From contig CAJUDE010000037.1 of assembly GCA_910585295.1 (NCBI GenBank), positions 84,846 through 148,845 of the forward strand: a stretch of 64,000 bases of DNA. Direction: 5' to 3'. The stretch comes from an uncultured Lachnospiraceae bacterium (GTDB lineage Bacteria > Bacillota > Clostridia > Lachnospirales > Lachnospiraceae). Position 1 is the stretch's first letter, and the number at the start of each line of letters is the position of its first letter. The notes beneath the pieces are model-generated. The model was given only the letters and a program-made list of their open reading frames with translations, was not told the DNA's origin and did not search any database. The translations under genes and the position numbers were made by a program. Positions 31,967-40,377 of the stretch are shown piece by piece.

Positions 31967-33418
31967 CTACTTAGAACGTTTTAAAAATTCTAGAATTAAT
32001 TTCCAGACTTTTTGTGTGGAGGAAATGCTTAAGCGTTCCTTTGGCGTATGGATATCATAATTATTTGGGCCAAAGGAGATACAGTCAAGCCCTTCGATTT
32101 TCCCTGAGAAAATCCCGCATTCCAACCCTGCATGGATTGCCTGCAATTTTGGCTCCTCCTGGAATAAATCCCTGTAAGTTTCCGCCATCAGTTCCCGCAT
32201 AGGGGAATTCGCCTGGTATTCCCAGGCAGGGTAATCCCCCTTCACCACGACTTCCCCTCCCAAAAATTCCGTAATAAAAATAAGCTGTCCTGTCAATTCA
32301 TATTTCCTGCTGGTTACGCTGCTCCTTACGGAAAAACACAGCAGGCATGTATCTTCCTCTAGTTTAAGGATTCCTGGGTTTAAAGATGTCTCCACTAACC
32401 CGTCAATGTCTGAACTCATATGCTGCACGCCCCAGGGCATGGTACGGAGCATAAATAAAACCTTTATCAAAGAGGGGGCATCCAACGCCTTTACAGATTT
32501 CTCCCCTAAGCTATTGCAGCATACCTGGACCCCTGGGTCAGACCCTTGGTATTCATGTTTTAAAACTTGATTTAATATTTCAATTTTATCTATCAATTCC
32601 TGGCTTTTCGTTTCTTTTGGAAGCAAAATGGCAGCCGTCGCCTCCCTGGGGATAGCGTTGTCCTTTAAACCTCCAAAAAGAGCGGTAAGGGAAAATGGAA
32701 GCGCTTGGTGGATTTCATACAGCACCCTTCCAAGAAGCATCACGGCATTCCCGCGCTCTTTATGGATTTCACTGCCGGAATGCCCACCCTGCAGCCCTGC
32801 CACTTTAATTTCGTAAAGGCTGCCTTCTTCCTGTATCCATGAAACAGGGATTTGGCAATCGGCCTGAAGCCCCCCTGCGCAGCTAGTAAGGAAAATCCCT
32901 TCTTCGTCGGAATCAATGTTTAACAGTTTTTTCCCTTTCAGCATAGACAGGTCAATGGACTGTGCGCCCAACAAGCCAATTTCTTCATCCACAGTAAATA
33001 CAGCCTCCAAAGGCGGGTGGGGCAGCGTGCCATCTTCTAAGATTGCCAGCATATATGCCACTGCAATCCCATCGTCCCCGCCCAGGGTAGTCCCTTCTGC
33101 TTTTAAAAAATCGCCGTCTACATATAAGTTCAGGCCGTCCTTTTCAAAGTCAATCTCCACCTGGCTCTCTTTTTCACATACCATATCCATATGCCCCTGG
33201 AGTATCATTGGTTCTGATTTCTCATAGCCTTTTGACCCATCTTTAAAAATCACTACATTGTTGTTTTCATCCTGAATCCATTTTAAATGATGTTCTTTCG
33301 CAAATGCCACGCAGTAGTCACTGATTAATTTTGTATTTCCGGAACCATGGGGGATTTTGCTGATTTCCTCAAAAATTGCAAATACCCTGCTTGGTTCCAA
33401 TTGACTGCAAACTCCCAT
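31967..33418 (-). CDS. pepD: Aminoacyl-histidine dipeptidase
   Basis: A 483-residue PepD of peptidase family M20, which cleaves carnosine and related Xaa-His dipeptides using zinc. Metal ligands and catalytic residues lie in ILQGHMDMVCEK, GTTLGGDDGIAVAYM, TVDEEIGLLG and HAGLECGIF. The N-terminus EPSRVFAIFEEISKIPHGSGN is typical. CAGGAGG precedes ATG 33418. It is the first gene of the long minus-strand run and shares a 50-bp divergent gap with ylbJ. Confidence 0.95.
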   Translation of the reverse strand: MGVCSQLEPSRVFAIFEEISKIPHGSGNTKLISDYCVAFAKEHHLKWIQDENNNVVIFKDGSKGYEKSEPMILQGHMDMVCEKESQVEIDFEKDGLNLYVDGDFLKAEGTTLGGDDGIAVAYMLAILEDGTLPHPPLEAVFTVDEEIGLLGAQSIDLSMLKGKKLLNIDSDEEGIFLTSCAGGLQADCQIPVSWIQEEGSLYEIKVAGLQGGHSGSEIHKERGNAVMLLGRVLYEIHQALPFSLTALFGGLKDNAIPREATAAILLPKETKSQELIDKIEILNQVLKHEYQGSDPGVQVCCNSLGEKSVKALDAPSLIKVLFMLRTMPWGVQHMSSDIDGLVETSLNPGILKLEEDTCLLCFSVRSSVTSRKYELTGQLIFITEFLGGEVVVKGDYPAWEYQANSPMRELMAETYRDLFQEEPKLQAIHAGLECGIFSGKIEGLDCISFGPNNYDIHTPKERLSISSTQKVWKLILEFLKRSK

Positions 33419-33435
33419 AATAACCTCCTGTTTTG

Positions 33436-33463
33436 GTATATTTATTTTATTGCTTCATACAAT
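33436..33463 (+). promoter_or_regulatory. Sigma-E-like sporulation promoter before ylbJ
   Basis: -10 CATACAAT (33456-33463) matches the mother-cell sigma-E consensus CATACAMT exactly. GTATATT (33436-33442) resembles its -35 (KMATATT), with a 13-bp spacer, slightly short. The -10 ends only five bases before the ylbJ ATG, so a transcript would be leaderless, or the true start codon lies further in. B. subtilis ylbJ is sigma-E dependent. Confidence 0.5.
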
Positions 33464-33468
33464 AAACT

Positions 33469-34395
33469 ATGAAAAAAATTGTATATATCATTGTCTTAAT
33501 TGCGTTTTTAAGTTATATTTTAATATTTCCAGCCGAGGCTGTAAGCGCCGCCGCAGTCGGCTTAAACCTGTGGTTTGAGAAAATGCTGCCAACTTTGCTC
33601 CCCTTTGCCATCCTCTCTTACATATTAATCCATTCTGGAATCCTAGACAGCTTTGCCCAGGCGCTCCATTGCCTGCTCAAGCATGTATTCCCGGTTAGCA
33701 GCGCAGGCATCTACCCGCTTGTCGCCGGGCTGTTGTTTGGATTCCCCATGGGCAGCAAAATTACGGCAGACCTGGTAAGCGCAGGCAAAATGACAAAAGA
33801 CGAAGGGCAACGGCTGTTTTGTGTCTGCAACAATATTAGCCCAATGTTTATTGCCAGCTTTATCTTAAACGACTGCCTGGGAAGGCCAGACTTAAGGGTT
33901 GCAACTTACCTAATCCTGTATACGCCGCCGCTTGCCCTGTATATGGCATTAAACAGAAACCGTTCCTTCTGCCCGCCAAAGGCTCCTGCCCTTTCCCTGA
34001 AATCTAAAAAAACGACATCCATGAGCTTTCAAATCATAGATGCCGGCATTATGAACGGATTTGAAACATTGGCAAAACTTGGCGGCTACATTATTATTTT
34101 TGCAATCCTGGCGCAAATGTCCATGCTGCTGCCTGTACCAAGCCAAATTGGGAAATGCCTAATCATTGGGTTTACAGAAATCACCAATGGTATTTCCTAC
34201 ACTGCCAGGCAGGGTATGGAATTTCAAATTGCATATCCGCTGATGGTGGCATATACTGCTTTTGGCGGATTGTCAGGGTTTGCCCAGACAGCTTCTATGG
34301 TAAAAGAAGCTGGGTTCTCCATGGCCCCTTATTTCCTGATAAAAATTTTCCAGACGATTTCGGCGGTCGCCCTGGCATTGCTCTTTCTCTGTTAA
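33469..34395 (+). CDS. ylbJ: YlbJ-like sporulation integral membrane protein
   Basis: A 308-residue polytopic membrane protein of the YlbJ/nucleoside-recognition (Gate) domain family; B. subtilis YlbJ is needed for spore envelope formation. Motifs are WFEKMLPTLLPFAILSYILI, LLFGFPMGSKITADL, LFCVCNNISPMFI and AFGGLSGFAQTASM; several hydrophobic helices flank them. It faces coaD and rsmD, its Bacillus neighbours (ylbI, ylbH), here on the opposite strand. No ribosome site precedes ATG 33469. Its stop lies 3 bases before the converging gene's stop. Confidence 0.88.
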   Translation: MKKIVYIIVLIAFLSYILIFPAEAVSAAAVGLNLWFEKMLPTLLPFAILSYILIHSGILDSFAQALHCLLKHVFPVSSAGIYPLVAGLLFGFPMGSKITADLVSAGKMTKDEGQRLFCVCNNISPMFIASFILNDCLGRPDLRVATYLILYTPPLALYMALNRNRSFCPPKAPALSLKSKKTTSMSFQIIDAGIMNGFETLAKLGGYIIIFAILAQMSMLLPVPSQIGKCLIIGFTEITNGISYTARQGMEFQIAYPLMVAYTAFGGLSGFAQTASMVKEAGFSMAPYFLIKIFQTISAVALALLFLC

Positions 34396-34398
34396 TAA

Positions 34399-35010
34399 CT
34401 ATATTTCTGTAACCTGAAGCTCTGCGCTCTTGCCTCCCTCTGCCTTCGCCTGGGCAGAGTTTGGTTCTTCCACATCCGGGGACAGCTCCACACGGTTGGC
34501 GCTCACCAAATCGTAGCATTCCTGCAGGGAATGCAGCAGATTATCCGACCGAGCCTTTGTAGTCTCTATGGCATTGCCAATAATATCTTCCAGGCTCTTT
34601 AACACATTGTCTGTATATTGTATCGCCCCATAACGGATGTTGTTTGCATCATTTGTGGCATTGTCCAGAATCTCCTGGGCCTGGTTGGTGGCAATCAGCA
34701 CCACTTCGTTCGCCTGGGCATACGCTTGCTGCATAATCTGGTGTTCGCTGATTAGCGCAGTAGTCTGCACTTCCGCCTGGGCGATAATGGCGTCCGCCTT
34801 TGCCTGGGCGTCTGCCAATATCCGTTCCTGGTTGCTGATTACCTTTTGGTAACGCTTGATTTCATCTGGCGTTTTCCTCCTAAGCTCTGACAGTAAATCT
34901 TCCAGTTCATCTTTGTTTACCACAATTTTTGTATTGGAAAGGGGCTGATATTTACAGTTTTCAATATAGTCCTCTATCTCATCAATAATCTGCTCAATCC
35001 TGCTACTCAT
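34399..35010 (-). CDS. Coiled-coil protein (V-ATPase-H/DivIVA-like), unknown
   Basis: A 203-residue, mostly helical protein. SSRIEQIIDEIEDYIE starts a charged helix, then KDELEDLLSELRRKTPDEIKRY resembles the start of DivIVA-like proteins. An Ala/Gln-rich coiled coil (AQAKADAIIAQAEVQT, ATNQAQEILDNATNDA) follows. Similar proteins are often labelled ATPase-subunit-like next to coaD in Clostridia; no enzyme motif is visible. A cytoskeletal or scaffold role is an inference. It is the last gene of the rimO-to-coaD run. Confidence 0.65.
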   Translation of the reverse strand: MSSRIEQIIDEIEDYIENCKYQPLSNTKIVVNKDELEDLLSELRRKTPDEIKRYQKVISNQERILADAQAKADAIIAQAEVQTTALISEHQIMQQAYAQANEVVLIATNQAQEILDNATNDANNIRYGAIQYTDNVLKSLEDIIGNAIETTKARSDNLLHSLQECYDLVSANRVELSPDVEEPNSAQAKAEGGKSAELQVTEI

Positions 35011-35031
35011 ATTATGTAACGCTCCTTATAT

Positions 35032-35508
35032 TCAGCTATATTTTGCATAAATCCTGTCTATAAGCCGCTCCGGTACAAAATGGGAAATATCCCCTCCATA
35101 GGAAGCAACCTCTTTTACGATTGTAGAGCTTAAATAGGCATATTCCAGGCTGGTGGTTAAAAATACAGTGTCAATCTGTGAATTTATAATCCGGTTTGTT
35201 TGGGCAATCTGAAGCTCATATTCAAAATCAGTGACTGCCCGAAGCCCACGGACGATAACGGAAGCATCCACTTCCCTGGCATAATCAATCAAAAGCCCGT
35301 TGAAAGACGTAATCCTGATATTCGGGATGTGGCCCGATATCTCTTCTAACATACTAACACGTTCCTCCACAGAAAACAACGGATTTTTTGCACTATTAAT
35401 TAAAATTGCCACTACCAGTTCGTCCACCATTTTTGCAGAACGCTCAATCATATCAATGTGCCCGAAGGTCACCGGGTCAAAGCTGCCCGGGTAAATTGCT
35501 CTTTTCAT
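35032..35508 (-). CDS. coaD: Phosphopantetheine adenylyltransferase
   Basis: A 158-residue CoaD, the penultimate step of coenzyme A synthesis. It shows YPGSFDPVTFGHIDMI, the RGLRAVTDFEYELQ loop and TTSLEYAYLSSTIVKEVA. It overlaps rsmD by 32 bases, a common arrangement. Its ATG lies in the terminal codons of rsmD. Confidence 0.97.
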   Translation of the reverse strand: MKRAIYPGSFDPVTFGHIDMIERSAKMVDELVVAILINSAKNPLFSVEERVSMLEEISGHIPNIRITSFNGLLIDYAREVDASVIVRGLRAVTDFEYELQIAQTNRIINSQIDTVFLTTSLEYAYLSSTIVKEVASYGGDISHFVPERLIDRIYAKYS

Positions 35509-36079
35509 CTTTCTCCCCCATCGCCTGCTTTGTAAACCTCAAAAACACATGTTTATTGGTTTTGTAAGCTTTTTCTCTTGTAATGGCATATCCCAACCCC
35601 TCTGCAGGTGATAACTCTGTATCCAAAGACGTCTCTACTACAATCAGGGAACTATCCGTAATCAGGGATGATTTCGCCAATACTTGTAAAAGATTGAGTT
35701 CCAACCCTTTTCCATAAGGAGGGTCCATAAATACAAGTTCAAATGGCTCCTGCCCTTCCATACGGCTGATAGCCAGGGAAGCGTCCTGCAAAAGGAGCGT
35801 GCAGCGCTCAGACAGCTTTGTGAAGCGCATATTTTCTTCAATGCAGGACGCCGCTTTCTTATTGTTTTCTACAAATACCGCAGCCTTAGCCCCACGGCTT
35901 ACGGCCTCAAGCCCCATTTGCCCAGTCCCTGCAAATAAATCCAGGAACCGGCATCCAGGCAATTCAGGGTTCAATATATTGAAAAGAGTCTCTTTTACCC
36001 GGTCCGTGGTGGGCCTGGTATCCATCCCGGGGACTGTCTTTAAAGGGAGCCTCCGGGCGCTTCCTGCTATTACCCTCAT
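35477..36079 (-). CDS. rsmD: 16S rRNA guanine-966 N2-methyltransferase
   Basis: A 200-residue RsmD. The N-terminus MRVIAGSARRLPLKT, RPTTDRVKETLFNIL, the SAM site LDLFAGTGQMGLEAVSRGA and catalytic FMDPPYGKGLE are all present. It shares ATGA with cinA upstream and overlaps coaD downstream. Confidence 0.96.
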   Translation of the reverse strand: MRVIAGSARRLPLKTVPGMDTRPTTDRVKETLFNILNPELPGCRFLDLFAGTGQMGLEAVSRGAKAAVFVENNKKAASCIEENMRFTKLSERCTLLLQDASLAISRMEGQEPFELVFMDPPYGKGLELNLLQVLAKSSLITDSSLIVVETSLDTELSPAEGLGYAITREKAYKTNKHVFLRFTKQAMGEKDEKSNLPGQL

Positions 36080-37323
36080 CCTTTCACCTCATCTAAAATT
36101 ACTTTCCGAAGCAGTGTCAATGCATTTGCCACAGCATACTCCCTGATTTTGCTGCGGCTTCCACTGTATAGGTTTTTCTCTGTGTAAACGTTGCCTTTGC
36201 AGTAGCATCCTGTATATACAAGCCCTACTGGCTTCTCTTCTGTGCCGCCGCCAGGCCCTGCAATCCCGGTTACAGATATGCAGATGTCCGCGCCTGCAGC
36301 TTCTGCCCCTCCTTTTGCCATTTCTGCGGCAGTCTGCGGGCTGACTGCGCCATAAGCGGTTAAGGTTCCATGGGAAACCCCCAGCAGTTTTTCCTTTGCC
36401 TCATTGGAATAAGTGATATACCCTTCCTTTAGGCTTCCAGAAATCCCTGGGACATTGACAAGCCTGCCGGCTAAAAGCCCGCCCGTGCAGGATTCTGCCG
36501 TTGCGACTGTAAGGCGGTGTTCCTCCAAAAGCCTTGCCACAGCCTGTTCTAACGTCACTAAAGGGTCGTCTGTGTACACACAATCCCCAAACCGGCGTTT
36601 CAACTCTTCTTCCACCGGGGCAATTAGGGAAAACGCCGCCTTTTCATCCTCTGCCTTGGCTGTGATGCGAAGATGCACTTCCCCTGTCTTGGCATAAGGG
36701 GCTACAGTTGGGTTCTGCTGCCCATTGATTAAGTCCAAAATTTTTGTCTCTGCAGCGCTCTCCCCTATCCCGCAAAGTTTTATCATTTTCGAGCAGATTA
36801 TCTCAGGCTGCAGGCTGCGCAGGTATGGGTATACCTGCTCCTCAAACATAGGGATTAACTCGTTTGGCGGCCCTGGAAGGAGGATCATGCGGGTATCCCC
36901 GTCCTCCATAATAATCCCTGGCGCCGTCCCATTAGGGTTATAAAGCACTTTGCATCCTTGAGGCACCATGGCTTGCTTCCAGTTGTTTTCTGTAATGGCA
37001 TGCCCGCGCTTTGCCATGCATGCTTCAATTTCTTCCCTTGCCCTCGCATCTTCCACCAGCTCTTTGCCCATGGCTTCTGCCGCGGTTTCTTTTGTCAAAT
37101 CATCCTGGGTAGGCCCAAGCCCCCCAGATAAGATAATCACATCCGAACGTTCCTTTGCCATATGGAGCAAATGCCCAAGCCGCCCGGCATTGTCCCCAAC
37201 CACGCTTTGGTAATACATGGACAGGCCAAGCATCGCGCATTTTTCAGAAATAAAAGCTGCATTTGTATTCACGATATTTCCCAGCAATAGCTCTGTCCCT
37301 ACACAAATTAATTCTACCGTCAT
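36076..37323 (-). CDS. cinA: CinA-like protein (competence/damage-inducible, PncC domain)
   Basis: A 415-residue CinA. The N-terminal MoaB-like molybdopterin-binding domain (MTVELICVGTELLLGNIVNTN, ILSGGLGPTQDDLTKE) precedes a C-terminal nicotinamide-mononucleotide deamidase domain from about residue 255 (VATAESCTGGLLAGRLV, ISVTGIAGPGGGTEEKPVG). It salvages NMN after DNA-ligase activity and may cleave ADP-ribose. It lies between pgsA and rsmD; recA often follows cinA in Firmicutes but does not here. Confidence 0.95.
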   Translation of the reverse strand: MTVELICVGTELLLGNIVNTNAAFISEKCAMLGLSMYYQSVVGDNAGRLGHLLHMAKERSDVIILSGGLGPTQDDLTKETAAEAMGKELVEDARAREEIEACMAKRGHAITENNWKQAMVPQGCKVLYNPNGTAPGIIMEDGDTRMILLPGPPNELIPMFEEQVYPYLRSLQPEIICSKMIKLCGIGESAAETKILDLINGQQNPTVAPYAKTGEVHLRITAKAEDEKAAFSLIAPVEEELKRRFGDCVYTDDPLVTLEQAVARLLEEHRLTVATAESCTGGLLAGRLVNVPGISGSLKEGYITYSNEAKEKLLGVSHGTLTAYGAVSPQTAAEMAKGGAEAAGADICISVTGIAGPGGGTEEKPVGLVYTGCYCKGNVYTEKNLYSGSRSKIREYAVANALTLLRKVILDEVKG

Positions 37324-37355
37324 CGTTTCTCATCCTTCTCTCTTGTTCCAGGAAA

Positions 37356-37898
37356 TTATTTCTGTTCTTTCAGAACATCTTTGTTTTTGGCAATGTAATC
37401 AATCAATGACACCAAGGTAAGTATCAATGCAACATAAGTAACGATGGTTGCGCAGATTTGATAGGCCCCATTGTCAAAATTTAAAATCAGCATCACTATC
37501 ATGGCCATCTGGAATGTAGTTTTGAATTTCCCCCAATAGCTCGCTGCAATTACAATCCCATTGTCGGAAGCAACCAGGCGGAAGCCGCTGATAATAAATT
37601 CCCGGCTGATAATGATAATGGATATCCATGCCGCAAGGCTTCCCTGGGAGGTCAAACAGATCAATGCGGACGCTACCAGCAGTTTATCAGCTAAGGGGTC
37701 CATAAATTTCCCGAAATTTGTCACCAGCCCATACTTTCTTGCAATTTTCCCATCCAGCAAATCCGTAAGGCTCGCAATGACAAAAAGAACCACAGACGCG
37801 TACATTCCAGCTTCCCCTAATCCTGGAACCAGCATACATGCCACAAAGGGAATGATTAAAACCATCCTTAATATTGTTAATTTATTTGGTAAATTCAT
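37356..37898 (-). CDS. pgsA: CDP-diacylglycerol-glycerol-3-phosphate phosphatidyltransferase
   Basis: A 180-residue membrane enzyme that makes phosphatidylglycerophosphate. The CDP-alcohol phosphotransferase motif is complete: D-x2-DG-x2-AR-x8-G-x3-D-x3-D spans TDLLDGKIARKY and GKFMDPLADK. About six hydrophobic segments are seen. Its ATG shares ATGA with the rimO stop. Confidence 0.96.
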   Translation of the reverse strand: MNLPNKLTILRMVLIIPFVACMLVPGLGEAGMYASVVLFVIASLTDLLDGKIARKYGLVTNFGKFMDPLADKLLVASALICLTSQGSLAAWISIIIISREFIISGFRLVASDNGIVIAASYWGKFKTTFQMAMIVMLILNFDNGAYQICATIVTYVALILTLVSLIDYIAKNKDVLKEQK

Positions 37899-39220
37899 AC
37901 GACCACCTCTCCTATCAAATCATATCCATATGCTCCCGTTACGTTTACCTTCACAAAGTCGCCAGTGACCAGCGTTTCCTCTGTATTTACAAAAATGTAG
38001 CCGTCAATTTCTGGCGCATCCCGGTAGGTCCTGCCTATATAGGCATTCTCCCCATCTACCTTCCCTTCCACCATGACCCACAGCTCTTGCCCTGCCATCC
38101 CATCATTTTTATCAAAAATGATTTCCTCTTGCAGTTCCATAATTTCTTCTTTCCAGACAGATTTCTGGTACTCCTCTACCTGGTCTGGGAATTCCGCCGC
38201 AATTGTCCCTTCTTCTGGAGAATACGTGAACGCCCCTAGGCGGTCAAACTCCGCTTCATTGAGGAATTGCATTAATTCTTCATGCATTGGCTGGGTTTCC
38301 CCTGGGAAACCGCAAATCAACGTGGTACGAAGCGTAATGTCTGGGATTTCTTCTTTGAGGTATGCAATTTTCTGCCTTAATTCTTCCTTGGTTGTGCGCC
38401 GCCCCATCCGTTTTAAAAGGCCGTCGTTGATATGCTGGATTGGCATATCCAGGTAATGGCATACTTTTTTGTTCCGTTTTATGGATTGGACCAGCTCACC
38501 ATAAATTTCCTCTGGATAACAGTACAGGATGCGGATCCACTGGATCCCTGGGATTTTATTCAATTCATCCAGCAGCTTATGCAGGGATTTCTCCCCATAC
38601 AGATCCACGCCATACAGCGTTGTCTCCTGCGCCACCAAGATCAATTCTTTTACCCCCTGGCTTGCAAATTCTTTTGCCTGCGCCAAAAGTTCTTCCATAG
38701 GGACGCTGCGGTAACGGCCGCGGATTTTTGGGATAATGCAGTATGTGCAGCATTTATTGCACCCTTCTGCAATTTTCAAATGGGCATAATGCCCGCCTGT
38801 GGTCAGGGAACGCCTGGCATCCATTTGGGGCATCGTCCCTAAAGGCTGGTACAATTCGTAAGGGTTCCCTTTTTGCGCCTCTTCCAATGCCGCTACAATC
38901 TCACCATAAGAATTAGTCCCAAGGACCGCGTCTACCTCCGGAATTTCCTTGATAATCTCACTGCGGTAGCGCTCTGCCAGGCATCCAGTGACAATCAACG
39001 CCTTACAGCTTCCAGCATTCTTGTATTCGGCCATTTCCAGGATGGTATTGACGCTTTCCTCTTTTGCGTCATTGATAAAACAGCAGCTATTGATAATGAT
39101 TGCCTGCGCTTTCCCTTCTTCATTGGTGAACGTATGCCCGGCGTCCCTTAACGCCCCGATCATATATTCCGTATCTACCAGGTTCTTGTCACATCCAAGT
39201 GACACAAACAAAATTTCCAT
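37895..39220 (-). CDS. rimO: Ribosomal protein S12 methylthiotransferase
   Basis: A 441-residue RimO, which adds a methylthio group to Asp of S12. An N-terminal UPF0004 domain (MEILFVSLGCDKNLVDTE) with its cysteines, the radical SAM core CNKCCTYCIIPKIRGRYRS and a C-terminal TRAM domain are visible. ATG 39220 follows GGAGAAAAC; the open frame upstream (to 39298) is repeat-like non-coding DNA. It heads the rimO-pgsA-cinA-rsmD-coaD operon. Confidence 0.95.
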   Translation of the reverse strand: MEILFVSLGCDKNLVDTEYMIGALRDAGHTFTNEEGKAQAIIINSCCFINDAKEESVNTILEMAEYKNAGSCKALIVTGCLAERYRSEIIKEIPEVDAVLGTNSYGEIVAALEEAQKGNPYELYQPLGTMPQMDARRSLTTGGHYAHLKIAEGCNKCCTYCIIPKIRGRYRSVPMEELLAQAKEFASQGVKELILVAQETTLYGVDLYGEKSLHKLLDELNKIPGIQWIRILYCYPEEIYGELVQSIKRNKKVCHYLDMPIQHINDGLLKRMGRRTTKEELRQKIAYLKEEIPDITLRTTLICGFPGETQPMHEELMQFLNEAEFDRLGAFTYSPEEGTIAAEFPDQVEEYQKSVWKEEIMELQEEIIFDKNDGMAGQELWVMVEGKVDGENAYIGRTYRDAPEIDGYIFVNTEETLVTGDFVKVNVTGAYGYDLIGEVVV

Positions 39221-39264
39221 GTTTTCTCCATTCTCTTCCCTGTGGCAGGACGCTTGCCAGCGAC

Positions 39265-39290
39265 AGGGCAAGCAGCCGCGCCCTCGCGGG
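39265..39290 (-). repeat. Partial copy of the GC-rich hairpin repeat
   Basis: On the minus strand CCCGCGAGGGCGCGGCTGCT and TGCCC match the central part of copies 1 and 2 (3377-3399, 6094-6116), but the flanking GCCAA arm is absent. It lies between rimO and rpoZ. Relation to the family is a reading by eye. Confidence 0.4.
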
Positions 39291-39319
39291 TATTCCATTG
39301 TAAAACTTTAATATAAGAT

Positions 39320-39357
39320 TACCACACCATCCTGCAACTTCTCAGGACAGTGTGGTA
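39320..39357 (-). terminator. Terminator hairpin downstream of rpoZ
   Basis: TACCACAC-ca-TCCTG and CAGGA-ca-GTGTGGTA pair over 13 bp with a 2+2 internal loop and 8-nt apical loop, ahead of TAATCTTATATT on the minus strand. A second hairpin, TGGAGCC/GGCTCCA (39373-39391), sits between it and the rpoZ stop. Confidence 0.7.
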
Positions 39358-39403
39358 AAATATCCATACTTATGGAGCCTTCCTGGCTCCACAAGGTACG
39401 TTC

Positions 39404-39703
39404 TTAGATTTCCGTATCCTCATCAAAATCCCCGTCTAATCCTTCTTCTGGCTTTTCTTCCAAATTTTCTTCTTCCCCTACAATTTTGACCTTGCTGTTG
39501 TACAGCTCTTCCACTGCAATGGAAAATGGCTTTTTGTTGGAGGGGTTGTCTATCAAAGGTTCTTCTCCCCCAATAATCTGCCTTGCCCTCTTTGCAGTTG
39601 CAAGGACAATAGAGTAACGGCTGTTCACAACTGGCTCCTCACCAATTTCAACATCGCTGTTCACAACCTTCATTAAATCTGTGTAAGATGGATGCAGCAT
39701 CAT
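39404..39703 (-). CDS. rpoZ: RNA polymerase omega subunit
   Basis: A 99-residue omega with the DNA-directed RNA polymerase omega core (MLHPSYTDLMKVV, SRYSIVLATAKRARQII, KPFSIAVEELYNSKVKI) and an acidic C-terminal tail. The start is set at ATG 39703, about ten bases after GGAG in the end of gmk; ATG 39712 lies too close to that site. It follows gmk, the usual order. Confidence 0.93.
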   Translation of the reverse strand: MMLHPSYTDLMKVVNSDVEIGEEPVVNSRYSIVLATAKRARQIIGGEEPLIDNPSNKKPFSIAVEELYNSKVKIVGEEENLEEKPEEGLDGDFDEDTEI

Positions 39704-39708
39704 AATTA

Positions 39709-40347
39709 TCATTCTCCTTTCACAAAGCTTTCCAGCTCTGCCTTTATTGATGTAATTAATGCATGGTTCCTTGCCGCACGGGCATGTTCATTCTGTATGA
39801 TTTCATGAACCTGCTGGACGCATGCATCCAGCGAGCCATTTACAATTAAGTAGTCATACTTGTGGGCATACTGGGCTTCCTGGCAGGCGCGGCTTAAACG
39901 TGAGGCAACCGTAGCCTCATCTTCTGTCCCACGCTCCATTAGCCGCCTTTTTAACTCTGCCGCGCTTGGCGGCGTAACAAAAAGCAGCAAGGCGCCAGGG
40001 TAAGATTCCTTCACCTTCCATGCCCCATGGACTTCTATTTCAAGGATAACATCTTTCCCTTGCCCTAACTGCTGTACAACATAATCCTTAGGAGTCCCAT
40101 AATAGTGGTCGACATACTGGGCATATTCAATCAATGCGCCTTTTGCTATCATGGATTCAAATTCTTCCTGCGACACAAAGAAATACTCCCTCCCATGCGC
40201 TTCCTCCTGCCTGGGCGCCCTGGTAGTCGCTGATATGCTCAATGCATAGGCATCCGGGTACTCTGCCAGCAGCCGTTTCATTATGGTCCCTTTCCCTGCA
40301 CCAGAGAAACCGGAAATAATAATTAAAATTCCTGTTCTGTCTTTCAT
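39709..40347 (-). CDS. gmk: Guanylate kinase
   Basis: A 212-residue Gmk, which phosphorylates GMP to GDP. The P-loop is SGFSGAGKGTIMKRL, the GMP-binding loop SATTRAPRQEEAHGREYFFVS, and the lid RLMERGTEDEATVASRLSRA. It lies between yicC and rpoZ. remA (DUF370), which often lies between yicC and gmk in Firmicutes, is missing: only 30 bases separate them. Confidence 0.97.
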   Translation of the reverse strand: MKDRTGILIIISGFSGAGKGTIMKRLLAEYPDAYALSISATTRAPRQEEAHGREYFFVSQEEFESMIAKGALIEYAQYVDHYYGTPKDYVVQQLGQGKDVILEIEVHGAWKVKESYPGALLLFVTPPSAAELKRRLMERGTEDEATVASRLSRACQEAQYAHKYDYLIVNGSLDACVQQVHEIIQNEHARAARNHALITSIKAELESFVKGE

Positions 40348-40377
40348 ATGCGCCTGCTTTCTGCCTGGGCCAGTCCC

